Positions 1 to 5,474 of a stretch of 5,474 nucleotides of DNA are shown piece after piece. The stretch's first letter is position 1, and each line of letters opens with the position of its first letter. Source of the DNA: Steroidobacteraceae bacterium (GTDB lineage Bacteria; Pseudomonadota; Gammaproteobacteria; Steroidobacterales; Steroidobacteraceae); assembly GCA_023253235.1 (NCBI GenBank), contig JALRHE010000395.1, positions 1 through 5,474 of the forward strand, given 5' to 3'. The notes below the pieces were generated by a model, which saw nothing but the letters and a program-made list of their open reading frames with translations, ran no database searches and had not been told where the DNA came from. The translations under genes were made by a program, and so were the position numbers.

Positions 1-509
1 ATGCGCGCGATTTGTCCGACGTTCGAACCGACGCCACCCGCAGCGCCCGACACCAACACGCGATCGCCGGCGCGCACCGCGCCGATGTCGACTAGGCCGA
101 GATACGACGTGAAGCCGGTCAGGCCGAGCACGCCGAGCGCAGTCGATATGGGCACACGACGTTGCCTAACCTTGAACATCAAAAAATAATCGGATCCATC
201 GGCAATAGCATAGTCCTGCCAGCCGAGCTTGCCTTGCACGATCTCGCCGACCGCCCAGGCCGGATTGCGCGACTCGACCACTTCGCCGACACCGCGGCCG
301 TGCATCACATCGCCGATCGCGAGCGGCCGTTCGAACTTCTCGCTGTTCAGCATGTAACCGCGCATCACGGCGGCGACGCCGAGATAGCGCGTGCGGATTC
401 GAAACTCGCCGTCGGCAAGCGGGCGTAGCGGCGTTTCGATGAGTCGAAAGTCGCTATGTTTGACCGGCCCTTCGGGTCTTGCGGCCAACACCCATTGTCG
501 ATTTACCAC
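1..509 (-). CDS. NADP-dependent oxidoreductase, CurA/leukotriene B4 dehydrogenase-like MDR family (3' end outside window)
   Basis: This is a medium-chain dehydrogenase/reductase of the zinc-free type that uses NADPH to reduce activated C=C bonds of enones or enals in the cytoplasm. The visible 169 residues are open in one frame to the left edge; about half of a usual 330-345 residue protein is missing. Seen: the N-terminal NRQWVLAARPEG (residues 3-14) typical of the family, a GroES-like domain with MRGYM (49-53) and GWQDYA (96-101), the family hallmark LGVLGLTGFTSYLGL (125-139), and the first glycine-rich turn of the Rossmann fold, GAAGGVGS (155-162). The usual DPxMRG is replaced by AAVMRG (46-51). 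The start is GTG, chosen because it precedes the conserved N-terminus and has a GAGGA ribosome site 5 nt upstream. It overlaps the stop of the transporter gene by 7 bp (503-509), so the two are probably co-transcribed and translationally coupled. Family is secure; substrate is unknown. Confidence 0.9.
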   Translation of the reverse strand, partial: MVNRQWVLAARPEGPVKHSDFRLIETPLRPLADGEFRIRTRYLGVAAVMRGYMLNSEKFERPLAIGDVMHGRGVGEVVESRNPAWAVGEIVQGKLGWQDYAIADGSDYFLMFKVRQRRVPISTALGVLGLTGFTSYLGLVDIGAVRAGDRVLVSGAAGGVGSNVGQIAR

Positions 510-2116
510 TCGCGTCCTCGAGTCTCGGGGACGAACTTCAATGCGAGTACGAAGGCAATCGCCATGACAGCGACGGGATACCAGAGACCGGCGAGTACAT
601 CACCGGAGCGGGCCACGAGCCAGGCGGCCGTCAGCGGCATGAAGCCGCCGAACCATGCGCTCGTGAGGTGATAGGGAACTGACAGCGCCGTGTATCGAAT
701 GCGGGTCGGAAATGCCTCAGCTAGCCATCCTGCGCCCGGACCACAAGTGAGACCGGCACCGATGATCATCACCAGTATGAGTCCGACGAGACTCCAATGA
801 GTGACGTTCAGATCGCTCACGCGCTGCAGCGGTTTGACGGCCGACCGTTCGGGGTAACCCGCTGCGGTGAGCGCAGCGGCGAGTGCGTCTCGATCGAAGC
901 CTTCGAGTTCGCGATCGGCGATGCGGATGATCAACGTCGGTCGATCGACGACGTTTGCTGCAGGTGATTCGTTCGAATACGAGATACCGCGCTTGGCGAG
1001 ATAATCACGAGCCTTGGTCGCCTCGTCGAGTTCTTTGGGATCGGCGAAGGGATCAAATCGAGTCGGTGGCGCCACGACGACAACGGGCGCCTCGCGCTGC
1101 GCACTATCGAGTGCGGGATTGGCCAGCGTGAGCATGCCGCGATAGGCGGGCATGATGGTGAGCGCGGTCAGCAGCATGCCGGCGAGAATGACAGGCCGCC
1201 GCCCGATTCGATCCGACAGGGCGCCTGCAGCCACATAGACCGCGATGCCCAGCACCAGTGCTAGCACGATGAGCGCCGAGGCGGTCGCCGTATCGATCAG
1301 CAAGGCCGTTTGTAGAAAGACGAGCGAATAGAACTGCGCCGTGTACCAGCTGAGTGCCATGGCGGCTGCCACGATGATGGCGCCGATCATGCTGGCGCGA
1401 TGTTCGCTCGAGAGCAGACTTTCTTTGATCGGCGACTCGGCGAGTTCGCCCTTACGCTTGAGCTCCTCGAACAGCGGCGATTCAGCGATATGCACTCGGA
1501 TGTAGACCGACAGCGCGAGCAAGACGACCGAGAGCAAGAATGGCAGGCGCCAGCCCCAAGCGCGAAACTCCTCGTCGCCCAAGAGCAGGCGACAAGCCAC
1601 GATCACGAGCAAGGAGAGCACGAGTCCGATGGTAGCTGTCGTCTGAATCCAGCTCGTGAAGAAGCCGCGTCGATCGCTGCGACAGTGCTCGGCGATGTAG
1701 ATCGCGGCCCCGCCGTACTCACCGCCGAGCGCAAGACCTTGAATGAGTCGCAGCGTGACGAGCAGCGCGGGCGCCCACCAGCCGATCGTCTCGAAGTCAG
1801 GTAACACGCCAACGAGCGCCGTCGAGAGCCCCATCAGCACGATCGTGATGAGAAAGGTTTTCTTGCGGCCAACGCGATCACCCAATCGTCCGAAGATGAG
1901 TGCTCCCAAGGGGCGAATGGCGAATCCCGCACCGAAAGTCGCCAGACTCGCTAGCAGTGCCGCGGTCTCGTTGCCCGGCGGAAAGAACAGCGCGCCGAAG
2001 AAGGTGGCGAGACTGCCGTAGAGCAGGAAATCGTAGTACTCGAAGACCGTGCCAGTGGAGGCCGCGACGACGACACGCGACATCGGAGTCGCGGGGGTAG
2101 ATGAATTCGTGCTCAT
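503..2116 (-). CDS. MFS transporter, metabolite:H+ symporter (MHS) type with large periplasmic loop
   Basis: An inner-membrane proton-coupled symporter, in the family of ProP, ShiA and KgtP, which typically import carboxylates or compatible solutes. With the ATG at 2116 it has 537 residues and about 12 hydrophobic segments (roughly 18-45, 52-75, 85-105, 112-131, 153-177, 189-208, 242-262, 277-300, 308-325, 441-463, 478-502, 508-528). Seen: MFS motif A GRLGDRVGRKK (76-86) between segments 2 and 3, its repeat GALSDRIGRRP (298-308) between 8 and 9, RLIQGLALGGEYGGA (123-137) typical of MHS segment 4, and the C-terminal PETRGRE (530-536). The 330-440 insertion is described separately. The frame is open upstream to an ATG at 2200, but that would run past the likely promoter and into the divergent gene. 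The ATG at 2116 has no good ribosome site; a GTG at 2122 has GAGG 10 nt upstream and would add two residues. The gene overlaps the following oxidoreductase by 7 bp. Family is secure, substrate unknown. Confidence 0.93.
   Translation of the reverse strand: MSTNSSTPATPMSRVVVAASTGTVFEYYDFLLYGSLATFFGALFFPPGNETAALLASLATFGAGFAIRPLGALIFGRLGDRVGRKKTFLITIVLMGLSTALVGVLPDFETIGWWAPALLVTLRLIQGLALGGEYGGAAIYIAEHCRSDRRGFFTSWIQTTATIGLVLSLLVIVACRLLLGDEEFRAWGWRLPFLLSVVLLALSVYIRVHIAESPLFEELKRKGELAESPIKESLLSSEHRASMIGAIIVAAAMALSWYTAQFYSLVFLQTALLIDTATASALIVLALVLGIAVYVAAGALSDRIGRRPVILAGMLLTALTIMPAYRGMLTLANPALDSAQREAPVVVVAPPTRFDPFADPKELDEATKARDYLAKRGISYSNESPAANVVDRPTLIIRIADRELEGFDRDALAAALTAAGYPERSAVKPLQRVSDLNVTHWSLVGLILVMIIGAGLTCGPGAGWLAEAFPTRIRYTALSVPYHLTSAWFGGFMPLTAAWLVARSGDVLAGLWYPVAVMAIAFVLALKFVPETRGREW
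515..519 (-). promoter_or_regulatory. Ribosome binding site GAGGA for the oxidoreductase
   Basis: On the minus strand GAGGA is followed by CGCGA and then the GTG start at 509-507. The 5-nt spacing is right for a Shine-Dalgarno site. It lies inside the last codons of the upstream transporter gene and decides the GTG start, since no ATG is available near the conserved N-terminus. Confidence 0.65.
797..1117 (-). other. Periplasmic insertion domain of the MFS transporter (TM9-TM10 loop)
   Basis: Residues about 334-440 of the transporter form a polar stretch between predicted membrane segments 9 and 10. Counting segments from a cytoplasmic N-terminus puts this loop in the periplasm. It opens with NPALDSAQ and a valine run, then a charged helix-like part (360-376), a strand-like PTLIIRIAD (393-401) and a helix-like DALAAALTAAGYP (410-422), so it may fold as a small alpha/beta unit. 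Most MFS proteins have only a few residues here. From memory, some proteobacterial MHS-type transporters of about 550 residues carry a similar insertion starting NPAL; its role is unknown to me. Confidence 0.7.
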
Positions 2117-2141
2117 GTTCACACAGAGGTAGCCTCGGCGG

Positions 2142-2147
2142 ATTGTA
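2142..2147 (-). promoter_or_regulatory. Candidate -10 box TACAAT for the transporter-oxidoreductase unit
   Basis: On the minus strand TACAAT matches the sigma-70 consensus TATAAT at five of six positions. Transcription would begin near 2134-2136 and leave a leader of about 20 nt before the ATG at 2116. At 17-bp spacing the -35 position reads GCCCAC, a poor match, so the promoter may be activator-dependent. It lies between the two starts of a divergent gene pair. Confidence 0.45.
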
Positions 2148-2172
2148 GGGCGAATCGGTAGCCGGTGGGCGG

Positions 2173-2178
2173 TAGACT
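2173..2178 (+). promoter_or_regulatory. Candidate -10 box TAGACT for the alpha/beta hydrolase, possibly giving a leaderless transcript
   Basis: TAGACT matches TATAAT at four of six positions including the key T-A and final T. It ends 6 nt before the ATG at 2185, so the transcript would start at or next to the start codon. No Shine-Dalgarno sequence sits at a proper distance before that ATG, which fits a leaderless mRNA. No convincing -35 element is seen. Confidence 0.3.
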
Positions 2179-2184
2179 CGGGCG

Positions 2185-3000
2185 ATGGATATCCAATCAC
2201 GCATCCGTCGCGGCTACTTCGATGGGCACACCGGGCAAGTGCATTATCGACTCATCGGTTCCCGCGGCGGCCGACGGTTGCTGCTCTTGCACCAGTCGCC
2301 CTTGTCGGGAACCCAGTTCGATGCAGCGATGCCGCTGCTAGCGGCACTAGGCTACTGTGTCGTCGCGCCGGACATGCCGGGGTTCGGCATGTCCGATGTG
2401 CCACCCGAAGGAGCGACGCTCGAGGACTTCGCCAGCATCATCGACGCCGTGCTCAACGGCATGCAATGGTCGAGAGCGAGCATCGTCGGTCACCATACCG
2501 GCGCGGTATTGGGCTCGGTGTATGCGCGGCGTCATCCGGGCGTCGTCGAGAGACTCGTACTAAACGGCTTCCCTTTGTTGGGTGAGGCTGAGCGTAAGCA
2601 CTTTGCGAGTTTTTACTTCGGACCCAAAGAACCACAGCTCGATGGTTCGCACCTACTAAAAGCTTGGGAAACGCGATTGCGTGCCACGCCCGGTTGGACC
2701 GACATCCATTTGATGCATCGCTACACCGTCGAAGCGCTGCACCGCGGTGCGACGAACTGGAAGGCGTTTCCGCTCGTGATCAGTGCGGATCTCGAGAGCG
2801 TGCTACGTGAGCTCACGGTACCGACGCTGATGTTCACGAATACCGGCGAAGATCTTTACGAGTCGACCCGTCGCGCTTGGCAGCTGAGGCCGGATTATTT
2901 CGCCTATGCCGAACTGCAGGGTGGTACTCACGACATCGTCGACGAGCAACCGCAAGCCTGGGTTGAGACGATCGATCGATTTTTGAGAGCGGCTATCTAA
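2185..3000 (+). CDS. Alpha/beta-fold hydrolase with His at the nucleophile position
   Basis: A 271-residue cytoplasmic alpha/beta-hydrolase-fold protein of usual length, with no signal peptide. Seen in order: strand and oxyanion region LLLLHQSP (32-39), the conserved PDMPGFGMSD (62-71), the nucleophile elbow VGHHTGA (101-107), a cap region about 131-205, the acid strand ending TNTGEDLY (218-225, likely acid D223) and GGTHDIVDEQPQAW (246-259, likely catalytic H249). In the elbow G-x-Nu-x-G reads G-H-H-T-G, so His104 stands where Ser, Asp or Cys is expected, while acid and His are kept. I recall a subfamily with HTG at the elbow and TNTGD and GTHDIVD further on, often annotated only as hydrolase, so this looks like an existing group rather than a damaged gene. 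Its reaction is not known to me; ordinary esterase chemistry is doubtful. The gene is divergent from the transporter and its stop overlaps the stop of the convergent permease by 4 bp. Confidence 0.9.
   Translation: MDIQSRIRRGYFDGHTGQVHYRLIGSRGGRRLLLLHQSPLSGTQFDAAMPLLAALGYCVVAPDMPGFGMSDVPPEGATLEDFASIIDAVLNGMQWSRASIVGHHTGAVLGSVYARRHPGVVERLVLNGFPLLGEAERKHFASFYFGPKEPQLDGSHLLKAWETRLRATPGWTDIHLMHRYTVEALHRGATNWKAFPLVISADLESVLRELTVPTLMFTNTGEDLYESTRRAWQLRPDYFAYAELQGGTHDIVDEQPQAWVETIDRFLRAAI
2369..2395 (+). repeat. Perfect 11-bp inverted repeat (hairpin) inside the hydrolase gene
   Basis: The arms CGGACATGCCG (2369-2379) and CGGCATGTCCG (2385-2395) are exact reverse complements around the 5-nt loop GGGTT. 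The mRNA could form a strong GC-rich stem here, about 185 nt after the start codon. The stretch encodes the conserved PDMPGFGMSD segment, whose near-symmetric residues partly account for the symmetry. No T-run follows, so it is not an intrinsic terminator. Confidence 0.6.
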
Positions 3001-4310
3001 AAACTGAGTAGCGCTACGGCGAGAGCGGTGCCGAGTGCGGGGACGATCACGGTCAGGGCGCCGACAGCAGGATAGGCCGCCGCATAGGTTTCTTTGCAGA
3101 TGCCACGCAAGGTGGTGACGACGTAGCCGTTATGCGGCAGGGAATCGAGCGCACCGGATGAGATCGACACGACCCGATGTAGCCCTTCCGGGTCGACACC
3201 GAGGTCGAGGTAGTGTGGTGCGATCAAGGGCAGCGCAATGCTCTGTCCACCCGAGGCAGAGCCAGTCAATCCCGCAATCACCGAGACGGCAATCGCGGCG
3301 CCGATCAAAGGCTCCCCCGGCAACGACGTCATCGTATCAACCGCAGCTTGAAAGCCAGGCGTGAGCTTGGCGACAGAACCGAATCCCACCACCGCTGCCG
3401 TGTTGGCAATGGCGATCAATGCGCCGAGCGCGCCGCTCGCTGCCGCATCGCCATAGCGACCCGTCAACTGTGGCAGATGTAACAGGATCGCTGCGACGAC
3501 ACCGAGTCCGAGAGCCAGAATGAGAGCGGATTCTTTGAGTGAGTCGTGCCATACGAAGGAGACCGCCAAGACGACCAGCAACGGCACAGCGCCACGCCAT
3601 AGCGCAGGCAACTCGCGGGTCATGTCCTGGGTCGGGTCATCTGTGCGCGCCTCGAAGGTTTCACCGTTGGCAACGGCGCGACGAATCATGGCGCGCAGCC
3701 AGATGTAGCCGCCGATGGCCATCGAGACGGCGACGACGAGACTCGTCTCGGCGGCCGCGTAGGGTGTGGTGCCCAAGAACTTGATGGGTATCCAGTTCTG
3801 TATCTCTGGCGAGCCCGCCGAGGTCATGGTGAACGTCACCGAGCCGAAGGCGAGTGCGGCAGGAATGAAGCGACGGGGGAGATTGGCGACTTTGAACAGC
3901 GACAGTGCCATCGGGAAGACGGAGAAGGCGACCACGAAGAGCGAAACACCACCATAGGTGAGTACCGCGCAGGCCAACACGACGGCGAGCGGTGCATGTT
4001 TGGCGCCAGTTCGGGTGACGATCCAGGAGGCGACCGAGTCTGCGGCACCACTGGCTTCCATGACTTTGCCGAACAGGGATCCCAACAGGAACATGAAGAA
4101 CCACGTCTGGATGAAGCCGACGAAGCCACCCATGTAAGCGCTGGTGAAGGCTGGTGCTTCTGCTGCAGCCATGGAGGGAAAAGGCGCAATGCCGCTGGTG
4201 GCGGCCACGAACAAGGCGCAAAGCGGTGCTGCAATCAGCAGCTCGACGCCACGAATCGTCAGATAGACGAGCAGGGCGAGGCCGAGTATCAGACCGAGCA
4301 GACTCAACAT
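2997..4310 (-). CDS. GntP-family permease, probable 3-hydroxybutyrate or related hydroxy acid transporter
   Basis: An inner-membrane H+-coupled symporter of the gluconate permease (GntP) family, 437 residues, as usual for the family. The protein is hydrophobic almost throughout, with one longer polar loop at about 208-238. Seen: TYGGVSLFVVAFSVFPM (118-134), SAGSPEIQNWIP (164-175), AGLTGSASGGQSIALP (346-361) and the characteristic SSGALDSLPHNGYVVTTL (384-401) followed by KETYAAAYP (406-414). GntP members carry gluconate, D-serine, citrate-type or 3-hydroxybutyrate substrates, and sequence alone does not decide among them. The ATG at 4310 follows the TGA of the upstream 3HB oligomer hydrolase by a single base, with no clear ribosome site of its own, so the two are probably one operon with coupled translation. 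That neighbour makes 3-hydroxybutyrate the best guess for the cargo. The TAG stop overlaps the end of the convergent hydrolase gene. Confidence 0.9.
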   Translation of the reverse strand: MLSLLGLILGLALLVYLTIRGVELLIAAPLCALFVAATSGIAPFPSMAAAEAPAFTSAYMGGFVGFIQTWFFMFLLGSLFGKVMEASGAADSVASWIVTRTGAKHAPLAVVLACAVLTYGGVSLFVVAFSVFPMALSLFKVANLPRRFIPAALAFGSVTFTMTSAGSPEIQNWIPIKFLGTTPYAAAETSLVVAVSMAIGGYIWLRAMIRRAVANGETFEARTDDPTQDMTRELPALWRGAVPLLVVLAVSFVWHDSLKESALILALGLGVVAAILLHLPQLTGRYGDAAASGALGALIAIANTAAVVGFGSVAKLTPGFQAAVDTMTSLPGEPLIGAAIAVSVIAGLTGSASGGQSIALPLIAPHYLDLGVDPEGLHRVVSISSGALDSLPHNGYVVTTLRGICKETYAAAYPAVGALTVIVPALGTALAVALLSF

Positions 4311-4311
4311 A

Positions 4312-5474
4312 TCAGCGCAGTATGCCTGAGGCTGGGAGTGCCTTGCCTTGCGTCAGAAACGCATGCACGTCATCCAGCGAACGATCAAGGAAAGGTTGCA
4401 TGGGTGCAAAGCCCGGCTCCATTCCCGGTATCGCAAGAAAGGCGTCGAAATGTTGACCGCTAGCAATCTCGAGGAAGCGGAAGTTTGGGTTCCGTGGCGC
4501 AGCCAAGGTGGCGTAGCGGCGCGAGGTGTGGGCGATGGGAATCAGCGCATCGCTCGCGCCATGCAATACGATCACCGGGCGCTTACCGGTCTTGCCACTG
4601 ACGTTCAATTTGTCGGTGCTACTCCTGATCTGCGCAGACAGGCTGCGTAAGCACTGTGCCGTTTCGTACGAGCTGGCGTTCGTCACCGAAAAACTGCCGT
4701 CGGTCTCTTGAGCCACGATGTTGATGCCCGCGGTTGGGGCGATGCCCGTACCGTCGCTGAAAACGGCGGCGCGCTCATTCGCCTGCAACTCGCGTGGCCG
4801 TCCGCTGGTATCCGTTGCCGCGAAACCGATCGTGCAGGCCGGCTGATTCAGGTCTCGACGCAGATAGCTCTGTGCGTAGGTTGCAGCGACCGACGTCCAC
4901 AGACCGAATTGCAGATTCACGGCACCGAGTCGCAGGGCGGCAGGCTCGATGCCGCTGCGTAATAGCGTCTGTCGGGCATCGCTCGCACGAGCGGCGGTAT
5001 CTGCTCCGTTGGCGAGCCCGTCTTTCGCCAGTCGCTCGCACCACGCGGTGTACCGCGCGAGGTTCATGCCGATCACCATACCGAGCGGTATCTCGGAGAG
5101 ATTTTCCGCGAGTATGGCGCAGGGTTGCAGCACGCCGTGCAGGGTTGCGTAGTCGTATAGGGCTGGCGCGCCGGCGGTGTGGACATTCGGCTCTGAGGCA
5201 ACCGCGGCGTCGAAAAATTCTTGTTCGTCCGCGTCGAGGGCTTGCAGCACGGCGGCGCCGCCGTTCGAGATGCCCGCAGCGATGATCAAAGTATTCTTGG
5301 GTGTGAACGCAGCGCGTTCTGGATACTCGGCACTCAGCAGTTGCAGGGCGAGCTTGCCGGAGCGCAACAACATCCGTCCCCAGTTGGGCTCGCTATCGAA
5401 GGCCTCATGCGCGTGCGCCATCTGCAAGGCATGTGGGAACGGACCGCCAGATCGGGCGGTCTGTTCGATACGGC
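4312..5474 (-). CDS. D-(-)-3-hydroxybutyrate oligomer hydrolase (5' end outside window)
   Basis: A serine hydrolase that cleaves short oligomers of 3-hydroxybutyrate, left from polyhydroxybutyrate breakdown, to the monomer. The frame is open to the right edge, giving about 387 C-terminal codons; family proteins are about 690-740 residues, so nearly half, with any signal peptide, is missing. The ATG at 5421 and TTG at 5427 are internal: the preceding codons read FPHALQMAHAHEAF, conserved family sequence. Seen: TLIIAAGISNGGAAV with the likely nucleophile serine codon at 5266-5268, then ASEPNVH; near the C-terminus VIVLHGASDALIP with the likely acid Asp codon at 4549-4551; and SGQHFDAFL with the likely catalytic His codon at 4450-4452. 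The triad order Ser-Asp-His is intact. Location is unclear, since secreted and intracellular members exist and the N-terminus is not visible. It ends one base before the permease start, so product release and transport are probably co-expressed. Confidence 0.9.
   Translation of the reverse strand, partial: RIEQTARSGGPFPHALQMAHAHEAFDSEPNWGRMLLRSGKLALQLLSAEYPERAAFTPKNTLIIAAGISNGGAAVLQALDADEQEFFDAAVASEPNVHTAGAPALYDYATLHGVLQPCAILAENLSEIPLGMVIGMNLARYTAWCERLAKDGLANGADTAARASDARQTLLRSGIEPAALRLGAVNLQFGLWTSVAATYAQSYLRRDLNQPACTIGFAATDTSGRPRELQANERAAVFSDGTGIAPTAGINIVAQETDGSFSVTNASSYETAQCLRSLSAQIRSSTDKLNVSGKTGKRPVIVLHGASDALIPIAHTSRRYATLAAPRNPNFRFLEIASGQHFDAFLAIPGMEPGFAPMQPFLDRSLDDVHAFLTQGKALPASGILR

Larger units (their letters stand above)
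2128..2181 (+). repeat. Pair of imperfect 11-bp direct repeats in the divergent intergenic region
   Basis: GGTAGCCTCGG (2128-2138) and GGTAGACTCGG (2171-2181) match at 10 of 11 bases, 43 bp apart start to start, close to four helical turns. A third shorter copy, GGTAGCC, lies between them at 2157-2163. The left copy covers the likely transcript start of the transporter unit and the right copy covers the candidate -10 of the hydrolase, so a regulator binding both could control both directions. The similarity is seen in the sequence; an operator role is inference, and in GC-rich DNA chance is possible. Confidence 0.3.

Noticed and set aside
160..190. Possible frameshift in the oxidoreductase near an A-rich run at 180-186
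   Set aside because: Translating the minus strand through this point keeps one frame with family sequence on both sides (GWQDYA before and LGVLGLTG after).
1400..1804. A 134-codon plus-strand open frame antisense to the MFS transporter
   Set aside because: It has low-complexity charged composition (E, R, Q), no recognisable motifs and is opposite a gene with clear family motifs.
2117..2200. Extension of the MFS gene to the ATG at 2200
   Set aside because: The extra 28 residues show no family resemblance, overlap the divergent hydrolase gene and would place the start upstream of the TACAAT box.
2971..2984. ATCGATCGAT followed by TTTT, resembling an intrinsic terminator at the end of the hydrolase
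   Set aside because: The palindrome has no loop, so only a tiny stem could form; it is inside the coding sequence and the T-run is short.
3661..4221. A 186-codon minus-strand open frame within the permease gene
   Set aside because: It is an out-of-frame shadow of the GntP permease, with Arg/His-rich composition typical of shifted reading in GC-rich DNA and no family resemblance.
4794..5285. A 163-codon plus-strand open frame antisense to the oligomer hydrolase
   Set aside because: It is extremely arginine-rich, has no domain resemblance and lies wholly opposite a well-supported conserved gene.
5421..5427. Start of the oligomer hydrolase at the TTG or ATG near 5421-5427
   Set aside because: The frame stays open to the window edge and the upstream codons encode conserved family sequence, so the true start lies outside.

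Overview
The window reads as ordinary chromosomal DNA from a GC-rich (roughly 60% by eye) Gram-negative bacterium, most likely a beta- or gammaproteobacterium. The basis is protein family resemblance: a 3-hydroxybutyrate (3HB) oligomer hydrolase, a GntP permease and a metabolite:H+ symporter of the type common in Burkholderia-like and related genomes. The species cannot be named from the sequence. No RNA genes, insertion sequences, CRISPR arrays, attachment sites or origins were seen. Coding density is very high: the longest non-coding gap is the 68-bp divergent intergenic region at 2117-2184, so no stretch over 300 bases lacks a gene.

There are five genes, two of them cut by the window edges. 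Reading leftward on the minus strand from the right edge: (1) a 5'-truncated D-(-)-3-hydroxybutyrate oligomer hydrolase (4312-5474); (2) one base later, a GntP-family permease (2997-4310). These two look like an operon. Its 3' end overlaps by 4 bp the 3' end of (3), a plus-strand alpha/beta hydrolase (2185-3000), whose nucleophile-elbow serine is replaced by histidine. Divergent from that hydrolase, across the 68-bp gap, a second minus-strand unit starts: (4) an MFS transporter of the metabolite:H+ symporter type with a roughly 100-residue periplasmic insertion (503-2116), overlapping by 7 bp (5) a zinc-free MDR-type NADP-dependent oxidoreductase (1-509, 3' end outside the window).

Functionally, the clearest pairing is oligomer hydrolase plus GntP permease: hydrolysis of 3HB oligomers left from polyhydroxybutyrate breakdown, with carriage of the monomer across the inner membrane. 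The left unit again pairs a carboxylate-type transporter with a cytoplasmic enzyme. That all five genes serve one carbon-acquisition pathway is inference from adjacency. Individually they belong to known families, and I see no clear sign of a wholly new system. The most notable features are the His-for-Ser alpha/beta hydrolase, the transporter's extra periplasmic segment, and the short direct repeats in the shared divergent promoter region.
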